The notes under the pieces: generated by a model
The model's input: the letters and a program-made list of their open reading frames with translations, nothing else
Told to the model about the DNA's origin: nothing
The model's database searches: none
Program-made: the position numbers and the translations under genes
Source of the DNA: Symbiodinium natans
Lineage: Eukaryota > Sar > Dinophyceae > Suessiales > Symbiodiniaceae
Assembly (NCBI GenBank): GCA_905221605.1
Contig: CAJNDS010002786.1
Coordinates: forward strand, 62,001-126,000
Length of the DNA stretch: 64,000 nt
Direction: 5' to 3'
In this document: positions 52,250 to 63,579 of the stretch, piece after piece
Numbering within the stretch: the stretch's first letter is position 1
Layout: each line of letters begins with the position of its first letter

Positions 52250-54185
52250 CCCTGTCCAGCGACAACGAGCTTTGGCCGCACATGGACTTCGGCTTCGTGC
52301 CAGCAGAGGAGGACAATCAGAGGAACCCTCTGCCACACAGCTGCAGATAACGTATGCAGTTTCCAGAAGCATTGTGCACATGTGCGCGAATCCTATCGCG
52401 CTTTTGCAGTTAGTCCATTTGTTTTGTCGTCACCCTTTGCAGATCCGAGCCCGCAACATGTTTCCAAGAGTTGTTTGAGGCTGGACCTCTACGCCATTGA
52501 GTCCATCCCACAAGTAGTTGTCCAGCACCTTGTCGGAAGTTCTGGTCGCCACACGCAGCATGCTGACCGCGCAAGGCAAGTGGCCCGCATTCTATGGGGT
52601 TGCGCGTGGAAGGTATGGACCAGATACGTCGACAAAGCAGGTCTACATTAGCACCGAGATATCTTTCGGGGCGTTGAAGGACCGCGGGGGCTTCATCCCT
52701 TGGCCTTCTCGGTCCTATACTTGCAGGTTCATGGGATTTAGTTACCCAATTCTAACTGTACATACAACCCAACTATAACCATACTTAGGGCACTTAAGGG
52801 GCTTACAAGGGGTTCTAAGTGCAGCTGTTATTGGGTTAAAAGTACCATGAACCTCCAAGCAGCCCTAAACCCTAAACCCTAAACCCTAAACCCTAAACCC
52901 TAAACCCTCAAGCAGCTTGCAGGAGTGGCTGATGACTCAGCGCGCGGAGCTCTGGTTGGGGAGCGCCACGTGGCAAGAGGAGACCGTTTGCAGGTTTAGG
53001 GTTTAGAGTTTAGGGTTTAGGGTTTAGGGTTTAGGGTTTGGGGACAACCGCGTGAAGGGTGCTTATGGGCACAGCCTCGGGAAATTAAAACAAAAACGCC
53101 TGGGCGTGGAAGCTCCCAACTGTGTAAAGCGCGCCGAGGGCCTGTGATGCTTTTGCCCCGCTGTCAGTCCTGGCCGGCTTCATGATATGTTTGGGTCAAA
53201 TCCACAGGCTTCTGCGGCCTCCGCAAAGACCTCGGGTTCCCAATTGACTGACAGCTCCGGGGAACGCAGAGCCGTTAAAGCCGCAAACAGAAGACAGCCG
53301 GCAATTCTGTGCAAGAAGTTGAGTGTCCGAGGCGGTTGTTTACAATTCCCAACGCGGCGCTTCTCTCACATCTTCTCACTTCAGGGCACGGGGAAGGTAG
53401 GGACTAGACTAGACTTTGTCAATTTTGGGTAACATGTTACATTTTTAGGGGTACTTAAACCCAATAAGGAATAGACATTTAAATTTTTAATACTATCCCA
53501 ACCATGAACTCGTAGAATTCTTGAAGAGAAACTATGTTGGGGACGACTAATCATGTGTGTCAAGTGGAGGAGGAAGAAGAGGCGGAGGTGCTCGACCAGG
53601 CAGATGTGGCTCTGGTTTAGGGTTTAGGGTTTAGGGTTTAGGGTTCAGGGTTTAGGGTCTGCTCGAAGTTCGGTTTCCCATCTTCGGGGTGCCCGAAAGA
53701 TAGGCCGGTGCTGGATGTGTATGGCGGGGTCGTGGAGCAGACTAGAAGAGTCATCATATGACGGTGTGCTTTTCGCGGTCAGGATGACGAGGAGGAGAGC
53801 ATAAGCACTTCCAAATACGAGCTGCTGGAGAAAGGTGGGCAAACAGCCCACAAGCACCCCCGACAGCATGCCAATGTCATGCCTACTGTGTCTGCTAAAC
53901 TTACCCTAAACCCTAAACCCTAAACCCTAAACCCTAAACCCTAAGCCCTAAGCCCTAAGCCCTAAGCCCTAAGCCCTAAGCCCTAAGCCCTAAGCCCTAA
54001 GCCCTAAGCCCTAAGCCCTAAGCCCTAAACCCTAAACCCTAAGCCCTAAGCCCTTAGCCCTAAGCCCTAAGCCTTCATGTGGCCCTTGCTTGTCAGGCAC
54101 CGCCGGGTGCCCGGTTGAGCGAGAGATTACTTCGGTCTCCGAGTGCCAGAATGCATTGAAGGCACCGGGGCATGTGCTCAGACTT
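52250..54185 (+). CDS. Cluster of possible exons of one unknown gene
   Basis: Exon-like pieces: 52252-52347 (ALSSDNELWPHMDFGFVPAE), 52515-52726 (TLSEVLVATRSMLTAQGKWP), 52923-52995, 53187-53397 (SSGERRAVKAANRRQPAILC), 53555-53613 (VEEEEEAEVLDQADVAL), 53780-53900 (DDEEESISTSKYELLEKGGQ) and 54106-54185 (CPVEREITSVSECQNALKAP). Intervening DNA holds a family C element, a family B element and telomere-like tracts, the same intron content as CFAP57. Product unknown; one gene or several is open. Confidence 0.35.
52720..52923 (+). mobile_element. Family C element as probable intron, with nested tract
   Basis: GGTTCATGGGATTTAG start, GGGCACTTAAGGGGCTTA core, AGTACCATGAACCTCC end, then a CCCTAAA tract. 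CTTGCAGG occurs at both outer edges (52720-52727, 52916-52923), compatible with GT-AG splicing or a target duplication. Confidence 0.65.
52864..52908 (-). repeat. CCCTAAA tract between CAAGCAGC repeats
   Basis: Six units bracketed by CAAGCAGC at 52856-52863 and 52909-52916. Confidence 0.9.
52995..53042 (+). repeat. TTTAGGG tract
   Basis: Six units. Confidence 0.9.
53421..53516 (+). mobile_element. Family B element, second copy
   Basis: TTTTGGGTAACAT, AACCCAATAAGGAATAGA, TTTTTAATACTATCCCAACC and ATGAACTCGTAG match the CFAP57 intron element along its length. Lies between two candidate exons. Confidence 0.7.
53613..53660 (+). repeat. TTTAGGG tract
   Basis: Seven units between two acidic exon candidates. 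Confidence 0.9.
53903..54075 (-). repeat. CCCTAAA then CCCTAAG array
   Basis: Six CCCTAAA then about 17 CCCTAAG units. Confidence 0.95.
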
Positions 54186-54187
54186 GA

Positions 54188-54250
54188 TTTAGAGTTTAGG
54201 GTTTAGGGTTTAGGGTCTGGGGTTTAGGGTTTAGGGTTTAGGGTTTAGGA
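54188..54250 (+). repeat. TTTAGGG tract
   Basis: Eight units. Confidence 0.9.
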
Positions 54251-54307
54251 ATGAACCCTTTAAAATTGGGGGGGTCATAATAAATCCCTATACTGCCATC
54301 ATCCCCC

Positions 54308-54425
54308 TTAAGGTTACATGGGGGTTTCCGACATTCGGGGGGTGCCTTATTGGGGTCCTTGTTATCAGAAGATCCTACTAGTCCTACTATTTGGGGGGGC
54401 CATACCAGGGGCCCCTTTTCATTGT
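54308..54425 (-). mobile_element. Family A element, reverse
   Basis: GGGGGTTTCCGACATTCGGG start, TTGGGGTCCTTGTTATCAG core, GATCCTACTAGTCCTACTAT and a G/C-rich end. Confidence 0.55.
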
Positions 54426-54439
54426 CAACCCCAACTGTG

Positions 54440-57415
54440 GAGCTCATCGCTGGATGCAGGAGCTCGGGATGCAGCCAGAGCCTACCTGGGTTGCTTGCCT
54501 CGAAGACCGACTGTTCTTGGACAAGAAGTTCCTGTAGAATTGGGCTTGAGTTTGCCCTTTTGTCCGTGTAGGGCGACCTTCCGGCCGAGAATGCGTAGCA
54601 GCGTACCGATGGTACTCTCTATGCTCTTTGCCACGTCGTAAGCTTCCGTGCTTCAACGCTGTAAGCTTGAGCATCGTGAGATATGGGGAGGCACATCCCC
54701 TGGCATGTGAAAGCTCACAGTGCTTTAAAGCGTGTACCCTGTCAGACGTTGCTAGTCCCAGTCCTGGATAGCCCGGACGTGATGTCTGCTGTAGGTCTCC
54801 AACTTCCCAGAGCTTCCGAGCAAGTGCTCCGTGCGCACTGAGCCCACAGTGCAGCATCCTGAAAGGCGCTTGGATGCACACAGGCTTGCCGAATGGCTGG
54901 CAAAGGCATCGCACTTCTGCTTTTCAATGTTTCCGCTGAGCCTTTCAAGAACGGGTGTGCCCCTGCAACAAAGGATGCACTTCAACTCCTTTGTCGGTGG
55001 AGCTGGCCGGGCCGATCTGTCTCCCGTGTGTCACTGGCCCTGATATGGTGTGCTCACGTCTCGGTTCAGCTCATGTTCGTATATGTTCGTGAGTGACGTG
55101 TGGGCCATGATGGGCCCCTAAACCCTAAACCCTAAACCCTAAACCCTAAACCCTAAACCCTAAACCCTAAACCCTAAACCCTAAACCCTAAACCCTAAAC
55201 CCTAAACCCTAAACCCTAAACCCTAAACCCTAAACCCTAAACCCTAAACCCTAAACCCTACACCCTAAACCCTAAACCCTAAACCCTAAACCCTAAACCC
55301 TAAACCCTAAACCCTAAACCCTAAACCCTAAACCCTAAACCCTAAAGCTGAGGCAGACGCGCGCAAGCACAGGAGACGGAGAAGTCAAAGGAAGCACCGC
55401 AGCCCCCGCCGAAGATGAGACTGTGACCAAAATGAGCAACCTCTGCGGCGCCCTCTCCTTGTGATTACCAACTAATCCCCCCAATGAAGAAAGGTAATGG
55501 TCCCTTTATTCCCCCTGTGAGAAAGATATTGTTTGAGGGGACTCTGAAGCAAGCAATGGTATATCCATCACAATCCTACAAGCGCTAGGGGCACATTTCG
55601 ACTTTCATGCACGAGCCTGCTGCCACGTGCCTACTGCGGACCCAGAATATCCGCAATGAGGGTGCTCATCGTGGGCAGGTTTCCATGCCAACGTCTAAGG
55701 ACGGGCCACTTCTTGGACCTGGAAGATCTGCCACTGCTTCTCTGCCACGGTGGGTGTTACGATTGCTTAGCTCGCAGGGAGCTAAACCCTAAACCCTAAA
55801 CCCTAAACCCTAAACCCTAAACCCTAAACCCTAAACCCTAAACCCTAAACCCTAAACCCTAAACCCTAAACCCTAAAACCTAACCCCTAACCCCTAACCC
55901 CTAAACCCTAAACCCTAAACCCTAAAGCCGGGTTTAGGGTTTAGGTTTAGGGTTTAGGGTTTAGGGCTTCTTGGTCTAGGGAACAGAAGGCTGACGGGAG
56001 ACCGATGCTGGGCAACACTGGGGCAGATGTTCGGAGCTGAGGAACGTGCAAGATGTTATTCAAAAGCTTTCCGGGCCCAACAATGGAGAAGCGAGCCTCG
56101 AGAGCCTCGGCGGATCTCAAGTTCGGAGGCAGATGGGGATGCTAACCCCTAAACCCTAAACCCTAAACCCGAAACCCGAAACCCGAAGCCCTAAACCCTA
56201 AACCCTAAACCCTAAACCGGCCTCAGAGCTACCGTAGCTGGGCGAAGTGAGTTGCTCTGAGGAAGCTTGTGGCAAAGCTGGCCGAAGGCGTCGTGGCCAA
56301 CCTCAAGGACAAGAAGGATGAGGCGCCCTGCTTCGGGTAGGGTTAGGGTTTAGGGCTTAGGGCTTAGGGTTTCGGGTTTAGGGTTTCGGGTTTAGGGTTT
56401 AGGGTTTAGGGTTTAGGGCCGTCCATATGTATGTAAGCTCAAGGCAAAGCCAGCTTCTGAGCAGTTCGAGTACGTCAAGCTTTCGAACGGAGCAGAAGGC
56501 TGTCCTTCCGAAGCTGAGATTCCTACTTTCGATGAATGCCGGCCACTGGGACGCAAATGAGTGTGTGCTCCGGCATTGCTCTGCGCATGATGTGCTTACA
56601 GGACCCCAAGCCCTAAACCCAAAAGCCCCGAAAAGCCCTCTGCAGTGTGGTCGGCTAGATCCGCGACCCGAATACAAAAAACCCACCCTAAGCCCTGAAC
56701 CCTAATCCCTTCTCCAGGCAAGCCATCCTGTCTTTGGGCTTGAAGCCGGACCCCTACTGGACAAATGCCTTTGAGGGCCTGCCCAAGTTCTGTTCTGTCC
56801 GGGAACGCCCCAGTGACACTGTGGGCCTGGACTCTTGGCCTCCACTTGTCTGTACATCATAATATCGTCTACGATATTTTAGAAGATGTAAGTTCTTCTA
56901 CTATAGGTTAGCTCTGCATTTTTAGCTCTGCACTTTTTTTGGGTGTATCTTTTGAAAACGCCAGTTGGGTTTCCCATGTCCCCCTGTTTCTGCCCACCCT
57001 GAGATTTGACACTCAGCCGTTCTGGCCGCCTGAGTCTCCTGTACCCCTTGCCTGGATGTCCAGCCCTGGAGAGTATCCCTGATGATCGGCCCTAAACCTT
57101 AAACCCTAACCCTAAACCCTACACCCTAAACCCTAAACCCCACACCCCCAACCCCAAACCCCAAACCCCAAACCCTAAACCCTACCCCCTAAACCCTACC
57201 CCCTAATCCCTAATCCCTAAACCCTAAACTCGAACCCTGCTAGGATTTAGGGCTTTTAGGAATCCCGAAACCCTAAACCCTAAGCTGCGGAGAGACCTGG
57301 AGCCATGAGGAGCGCATGCACTTCAACACTGCCGGCCGCGGAGCCGGGCGTGCTGATCTGGCACCAGCGACTCTGCTGCAGCTGTTCGCGGAGTTTGTTT
57401 GTTATGCGTGTGTTT
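54440..57415 (+). CDS. Cluster of possible exons, including two paralogous ones
   Basis: Pieces: 54446-54535 (RWMQELGMQPEPTWVACLED), 54966-55023 (RMHFNSFVGGAGRADLSP), 56272-56338 (KLAEGVVANLKDKKDEAPCF), 56718-56860 (AILSLGLKPDPYWTNAFEGL) and 57309-57415 (RMHFNTAGRGAGRADLAP then ATLLQLFAEFVCYACVF). The second and fifth are clearly related. Tracts of CCCTAAA fill the gaps. Family unknown. Confidence 0.35.
55116..55346 (-). repeat. Longest pure CCCTAAA tract
   Basis: About 33 units with a single CCCTACA change, so the youngest or best-homogenised tract in the window. Confidence 0.95.
55460..55540 (-). mobile_element. Family D-like element
   Basis: GATTACCAACTAATCCCCCC and AATGGTCCCTTTATTCCCCC resemble the reverse family D end. 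Confidence 0.35.
55782..55972. repeat. CCCTAAA tract running into TTTAGGG
   Basis: About 20 CCCTAAA units, then GCCGGG, then TTTAGGG units: an inverted (tail-to-tail) junction. Confidence 0.9.
56142..56420. repeat. CCCTAAA tract and TTTAGGG tract
   Basis: 56146-56216 and 56338-56418 flank a candidate exon. Confidence 0.9.
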
Positions 57416-57455
57416 TTGGTTTAGGGTTTACGGTTTATAGGGTTTATTAGGTGTT
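57088..57455. repeat. CCCTAAA/CCCCAAA tract; short TTTAGGG
   Basis: 57090-57285 mixed units; 57417-57450 four units after an exon. Confidence 0.85.
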
Positions 57456-58447
57456 GGTGTGGCTTACTAGTACTTTTTGCACCATGTGTGTCGTTTTTGG
57501 GCTGGCAACCCTGCGGAGAGCGCTCTCAACGCTCGCAGCTGATGCCCGCGAGTGGCAGCTCTTGTCCAACGCTCTCCACGAGCGTGCTCGTAATCAGTAG
57601 CAACTTCAACAGTAACATCAGCAATGGCAAAACGACCACAACGACCACACGGACCACACGTACAAGTACTGCGAGCAAAAACAAGGGTTGGGAACCCGCC
57701 ATGGCAAGCACAACAGTCCCCTGAGCAGGGGCACATCAGCCCCGCGACCAGACGCAGATATGGTGGCATGGAGATGCCCGCGCAAGTCATGGGTGCGCAT
57801 GACTGACATCTCGTTACACTGATCAGACGCCCAATCAATTACCAAGCCTTGAACAGCCTTCTTATGCTCTGAGCAGCGGTTTTCGGCATGATGGCCTTAA
57901 AGACTGAGCTTTGCACATTGTCCCTGGATTCGTAGCTTGCTTAGCATTGGGTCCCCCAACGGATTTGGAACCACGGAAAGATCCACCAAGGTGTGCAGGA
58001 AGACCAGCTCCACCGCCTCAGGCCTGGCAGCGGGTTTTTCGTCAGATGATGCGTGTGATGTTGTAGAGCTCGTCAGGACAGGTTGATGGGCCGAAGGAAG
58101 CGTCATCGGGCACCTTGGCAGGTGCAAGTCAGCTGATGTCTTGTGGGCCTCAACTTTTGCCCACGCTTGCGCGCGCTTGTTCGTAGGGCCTTTGGCGGGT
58201 ACTGTCTTGCGTGTCATCGTCGTGTGATAGTGAGGGCATGTGTGGGCGGTTTCCAGTTGGCTCTTTGGACTCTGGGCTTTTGTTGGAGGTGCTCTGCCTG
58301 AGCTGAGTGGAAGAACGCATCAGCAGTTTCTGGGCCGAGACACTTGGTCTTCAGTCTCGTTTTGTCTGGGTTAAAGTTTTCGGCATCTTGCTAGAGAAGA
58401 AGCCATTACCAGCATATAACTTCGTGAAGCATTCTTGTCTTTTTGAA

Positions 58448-58520
58448 ATTCTCTCTCTCGCTCTCTCTCTCTCTCTCCCCCTCCGTCTCGCTCTGTCTCT
58501 CTCTCTCTCTCTTTCTTTAG
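58448..58520 (+). repeat. CT microsatellite
   Basis: CTCTCT run upstream of the 58.6-kb exon, possibly its polypyrimidine tract. Confidence 0.9.
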
Positions 58521-58576
58521 CGTTTCTGGGAGACGTGGAGACCATGCGGCCAGCATGTAGCAATCTGTGACCCCAG

Positions 58577-59240
58577 GACAGGCCATGGTATCTGGTCTAC
58601 ATGAAAGAGGGGCCTCTCACCCAGACGGAGGAGGACATGCTCCTCGATGTGAAAGATCGCTTTCAACAGAAGCTTGACGAGCAAGGGATCTCTTTGCAAT
58701 GGCTCTGGTTGGATTTGCGTGCGGAGCGGGCTGTGCGATCTTTACTGGACCCACCTGCCATCCCATCAGCGATGGTGATCAAAGGCGCGGTGGTTCGAAT
58801 CTTGGGGGATCGAATTCCAACTGCAAGGCTTGCATGGAGTGCAGGTGGCAGCAATCCGAAGTTTGCTTTGGTCCACCACGAGGAGCAGGCCGATACTGAG
58901 AAGTGCATCACGCTAGGCCGCTAGACGTGGGAGATTTCGAAAGTAGGGACCCCTAATATAGATCTCCAAATAGTAGGATCCCCGGATCATACGGACCCCC
59001 AAAGGGTGTAATTTCGGAACCCCCCATGTGCACTCAAGCCAAGCCATGAGTCAGAAAGCTGGGAACGCAATTTAGGCTGTGCGTGATTCTGCTTCGGGAC
59101 TGGGGAGTAACGACATCGTAGAGGGGGAACTGCGCAACACATAGCACATGAGATGGTATGGGAGCCTTATCGACTTTTGCCAAGAGGATGACGAGCCCAT
59201 GCCAGTGGATGTCGACGGAATCGAGCTGCTTCTATACTGA
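58577..59240 (+). CDS. Possible last exons of an unknown gene
   Basis: 58577-58745 reads PWYLVYMKEGPLTQTEEDML, LDVKDRFQQKLDEQGISLQW then LWLDLR; the same frame stays open to a TAG at 58924. A family A element follows at 58925. 59157-59240 reads YGSLIDFCQEDDEPMPVDVD then GIELLLY and TGA, an acidic C-terminus. Good coding character on + strand. Confidence 0.45.
58925..59030 (+). mobile_element. Family A element after an ORF stop
   Basis: GGGAGATTTCGAAAGTAGGG start, CCAAATAGTAGGATCCCC core, GTAATTTCGGAACCCCCC end. Starts one base after TAG of the 58.6-kb ORF, so it may instead be an intron read through by that frame. Confidence 0.6.
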
Positions 59241-59338
59241 ACTAATCTGAACTAGATGCCGAAGCGGTATAGGGGTACGGTATGGGTGTGCGGATGTTAT
59301 GAAGGTTTTGGTGGCTGAACGTTCCGGTCACCACCAGC

Positions 59339-59884
59339 TCAATCGAAGGTTGCTGAACTCGCTCTTGGGCGGAGATGCGCGGTGCCTTTGCTGCCGCGAG
59401 ACAGGTTATGCGAGGAACCCTGAAGATCCGTGAAATTCTGAAGCCACGACCCAGAATTTGGTAGCATGATTGCAAGGTCATAGAAGGTCATGAGCAGCTC
59501 GCTGGCGGTTCTTGCTGTCCCTTCTGCTGCTTTAAAGACAAACAAGAGCCTCGTCGGGGCTGTTCGGCCCAGGTTTGTGCGGCTGAACGCCAAGAAGCTG
59601 GCATCTTCATGGTCTCCTAAGAGATCATGACAGATGCAGGTGCGCGGAATCAGTAGACGGTCGTGGATCCCAAATGGTTTGGGCGTCCATTGCAGACCTC
59701 CAACACAGCCCCCTTTTGCAACTATCGTGTCCGCAGCATGTGATTGCAGGAGAGGCGGCGTCGCAGGTCTGCGATGGACCAGACAGGTCTGAATCAGCGG
59801 CCGGCACTGAGTGGCAGTCGAAAACAGAGCCAGCTGATGGTCTATGCTGTGTCGTTCCTGGATGGTGCCCGTAAAATGAGTCAC
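59339..59884 (-). CDS. 181-codon ORF, unknown
   Basis: Minus-strand frame with TNLGRTAPTRLLFVFKAAEG and LLMTFYDLAIMLPNSGSWL. Longest clean frame in this stretch but on the strand opposite to recognised genes, with + frames also open. No family recognised. Confidence 0.2.
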   Translation of the reverse strand: MTHFTGTIQERHSIDHQLALFSTATQCRPLIQTCLVHRRPATPPLLQSHAADTIVAKGGCVGGLQWTPKPFGIHDRLLIPRTCICHDLLGDHEDASFLAFSRTNLGRTAPTRLLFVFKAAEGTARTASELLMTFYDLAIMLPNSGSWLQNFTDLQGSSHNLSRGSKGTAHLRPRASSATFD

Positions 59885-60179
59885 ACACTCAAGATTGTCG
59901 GTTTACACGCAATCCCATGTCCTCAACCTTTGTCCGCAAGCCCCCCTCGGTAGATCTTCACATGTGGGTGCCGCTTGCTGTCAATTGTTCTGGCAGGCAG
60001 CACGCCCCGAAGATGTTTGCCAGGCTTCACGCATGCGACAGTGTGCCACTCTTGTGCACGTCTGCCGCCAGCCTTTGCAAGTCGCCGCGTGGCATAGTGC
60101 AACGAAGATGCAGATTACCCTAAACCACCCGAAATCCCAAACCCACAATGATAAGAATACTGAAAACAATAATTACAAA

Positions 60180-60480
60180 AACGAACAATAATCATGATAA
60201 TAACAATGATAATAACAATGATAATAACAATGATAATAACAATGATAATAAGAAGAGGACGAACAATAACCACGCAGCGTGGCCAGGGTGCCTTGGGCAA
60301 CTGCTGGTTCGCGGGAGCCCTGAGTGTCGTGGACTCGGAGAGGGCTACAACCCTCATGAACTTCCTCATGACCCAGTACAGTATTATTAGCATTCGTATT
60401 AGTATTATTATTCTTCTTCTTATTATAATAGCATTCGTATTAGTATTATTATTCTTCTTCTTATTATAATTAGCATCATC
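60180..60480 (+). repeat. AATGATAATAAC array and 40-odd-bp tandem duplication
   Basis: 60192-60252 before the calpain exon. After it, a unit beginning AGCATTCGTATTAGTATTAT is repeated twice (from about 60389 and 60430). Confidence 0.9.
60278..60392 (+). CDS. Calpain-type cysteine protease, catalytic-Cys exon only
   Basis: GQGALGNCWFAGALSVV matches the calpain active-site signature Q-G-x-L-G-[DN]-C-W-F; the catalytic Cys codon is 60302-60304. The exon starts after an AG at 60276-60277 and continues as DSERATTLMNFLMTQY. The usual Asp before Cys is Asn here. The His and Asn catalytic regions were not found, so the rest lies in unrecognised exons, beyond the window, or is lost. A microsatellite precedes it directly and a 40-odd-bp tandem duplication follows. 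Confidence 0.7.
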
Positions 60481-60716
60481 ATCAGTCCCTGAACCGTCAG
60501 GACGATGTACTCAGAATGCACTGCTTTCTCTTAGAGATTCGAGCGTGCAATTGCAAACCTCAGGGTGCCCGGTTGTTGTTGAGGTGGTGGCACAGATGCG
60601 GGGTCCTCTGGCTGTCCATGCTTTCTGCCGCGCGGAGGATGCAGCCGGTACTTCAGATAGCTGGGGCGCGAAGTCGCCAGCCACAAAATAGTCTAAGGAC
60701 CCACCCTTCAGTCATG

Positions 60717-61060
60717 ACAGAGATATAATGAGATATGAAATATAATAAGACAGAATGAGATATGAGATGGGATGAGACATAATGAGATAGAATGAGATAG
60801 TATGAGATAGTATGAGATATAATGAGATATCGTGAGATATGAGATATCGGACAGTGCACAGCAGCGCAAGCTAGAGGCACTTGTTTGCCACCAGGCCCGA
60901 CCTGATCGGCAGGATTTGCGTCACCAAGGCACGAGCTGTCGGAGGGATCAGGGGCCCGTGCACTTGTTACATATTCATGTATACTTTCGCCAAGAATCTG
61001 TATGTTTGTATCTATATATATATATATACCCAAGAAAGAACTGTATGTATATATGATATA
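60717..61060. repeat. ATGAGATA array and TA microsatellite
   Basis: 60717-60845 GAGATA-type units; 61010-61030 TA run. A possible exon (60860-60965) lies between but frames conflict. Confidence 0.85.
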
Positions 61061-61139
61061 TCAACACCCATGGAAGAACGAAGGGGTTGCAGGGCGGTGT
61101 GTTTGCGAAAGCATGCTTAACTAGGTGCCGGCGCAAGTC

Positions 61140-61581
61140 TTTATGACAGAAATACAAATATTCTTAGGTATATGAGCTTTCTGAATGAATGAATAGAATG
61201 AACACACCGTGAAGATAATGCAGAGAGAAGCTGATGCATGAAATCTATTATTGAAACTTGGTACATTTCCTAGTCTCTTTTCATTCGTATCTTTTCTATC
61301 AGCATTTCCAAGTCATTTTCCCCCAAAGTTAGGCTGTCATGTGTGCGCTCTTGAAAAAGCCAAGTGAACAGTGTAACCGCTCGAAATATATATTTGCGTA
61401 TATACAAACAAACATGACTTGTAAGTACGTAAATAACTGCAGAATCAAATAAGTCACATATATATATATATATAGATACATACACAAAGAGAAACATAAA
61501 TATACATATGCATCTGCATATGCATATACCTGTACATATATATATATATATCTATACATATATATATATATATGTATACAT

Positions 61582-61612
<31 letters not shown>

Positions 61613-62030
61613 ATAGTATATATATATATATATATATATTCATACACACACATGTAATACATGTACATACGTACACGTGTGGAACGAGGGTGTGCTTGCA
61701 TCCGGGAGCCGTTTTGCAGGTCACAAGCACCGTGCCTTCCCAAGAAGCCATCATATGCCCCATCGCAAAAGGGTTTGGAGGGTTTAGGGCTTAGGGTAAG
61801 GATGTGAGACTTGTAATGCTGACGCATCACGCTTGTTAATTCAACACCCCCCTTCCCCCCCCTCCCACGGCGACAGCAAACCGCAGGCAGCATACGCAGT
61901 TAAACTCAGTAGCTAGCCGTGAGTTCTTGCGACGGAGAGCCGACGTCGAATCAATCCGACCAGAAGGGCGCGAAGAGTCTTGCCAGGCAGAAACTGCAGT
62001 TTGCATATGCTGCATGTCTCAACACGCCAC
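61140..62030. other. AT-rich stretch without a gene
   Basis: TA/CA microsatellites at 61458-61655, a trace TTTAGGG at 61780. No coding signal I trust. Confidence 0.5.
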
Positions 62031-62035
62031 ACATT

Positions 62036-62280
62036 GAGCCCTGAACCCTGAACCCTAAACCCTGAACCCTACACCCTAAACCCTGAACCCTGAACCCTGA
62101 ACAGCTTCTGCAGGTCAAGCCGCCCTCCGATGTCGGACCTTTCTGGTCTTGAAGCGGGCGAGCGTGTCCGAGTGCTGGGTGGCCGGAACTTCGAGAAGCT
62201 CCTAGGCATGCTTTGCGGGTTTAGGGTTTGCAAATAAGAGGGTTTAAGGTTTAGGGTGTTGGGTTTAGGGTTTAGGATGT
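62036..62280. repeat. CCCTGAA/CCCTAAA tract and TTTAGGG tract
   Basis: 62036-62102 and 62217-62278, bracketing a short exon candidate. Confidence 0.9.
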
Positions 62281-62400
62281 CCCAGGCCGACCAGCAAGGA
62301 GTCCATGTTGCAGTGAGGTTTCATGGAGGCATGGAGGGCACCATCGCTGGCAGCTTAGACTCAGCAGTTCGGGACCGCTGCTGCACATTGACTGCATGCT
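62135..62400 (+). CDS. Two possible short exons
   Basis: 62138-62215 reads LSGLEAGERVRVLGGRNFEK then LLGMLCGF; after a TTTAGGG tract 62281-62345 reads QADQQGVHVAVRFHGGMEG. Unknown. Confidence 0.25.
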
Positions 62401-62682
62401 CTTGTTTGCTCGGTGCCATGCGACGATGACTTTGTGCACGTGCTTGTTGAAGGGGTGCAGTAAGACGAGTGAAGCGCAAGGTTGAGAACAACGGCGAGGG
62501 CAGGACACCTTGCCAGAGCAGAGGCTTGTAGATTCGACGTTGGTAGGGCTTGTGCTTGCGGCCTTAATGCAGGAACATGCGGGTGCAGTTTGATGATGCG
62601 TCAACAGCTGGTGCCGAGCCCGTGACCGTTGCCTACAGGCCCGATTCAAGACTCGACTCGGCCATATTTCGAGAAACCCTTA

Positions 62683-62799
62683 CTTGAAGGTTCATGGGGA
62701 GTTCAAAGTAGGGTTGTGAGTGCCTTGAACAAAGCTGTAACCAGTTCTAATGGTTACTCTACGTATAACCCGACTTATAACTACCCATGAACCTCCAAG
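62683..62799 (+). mobile_element. Family C-like element
   Basis: CTTGAAGGTTCATGGGGAGT and CTACCCATGAACCTCCAAG are imperfect inverted ends; interior matches the 26085 copy. Confidence 0.6.
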
Positions 62800-62984
62800 A
62801 ACCCGTTGTCGCAGCCTCGCAGCCTCGCAGCCTCGCAGCCTCGCACGCTTCGTGCTAGCGTGAGAGTACAAACCCTAACGGGTGGCAAACCCAAACATAC
62901 CGTGATCCATATGCCCACTTCAGTTCAGCTAGGCGGGAGAGGCACAGCAAAAACCGACCCGCACATGCCCCTGAAGCCCCCCCC

Positions 62985-63145
62985 CCCCCTAACCCTAAAC
63001 CCTAAACCCTAAACCCTAAACCCTAAACCCTAAACCCTAAGCCCTAAGCCCTAAGCCCTAAACCCTAAACCCTAAGCCCTAAGCCCTAAGCCCGAAACCC
63101 CAAACCCCAAGCCCTAAGCCCTAAGCCCCAAGCCCCAAGCCCTGC
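62985..63145 (-). repeat. CCCTAAA/CCCTAAG tract
   Basis: Begins after a C run; blocks of CCCTAAA, CCCTAAG and CCCCAAG. Confidence 0.9.
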
Positions 63146-63289
63146 TCGGATTTCCTGGCGAGGCACTTGGAGGCTGCCCCTACCCCGGGCGGCTACCGAA
63201 ACAGCGCGAAGGGGGCCCAGCCCGAGAGCAGCCCTTCGACGGGAACTGCCGGGCCGCTGCTCAAGGAGAGCAGCGCTTCTTGTGGCCGT

Positions 63290-63573
<284 letters not shown>

Positions 63574-63579
63574 CTAATA

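Noticed and set aside
52560-52640. KWPAFYGVARGR resembles the RNase H N-terminal (viroplasmin-like) domain
   Set aside because: The match stops after about a dozen residues and the following GVYxSW-type motif is not in frame.
55116-55346. A true chromosome end or telomere
   Set aside because: Candidate exons and unique sequence continue on both sides and dozens of similar tracts occur in both orientations, so it is interstitial.
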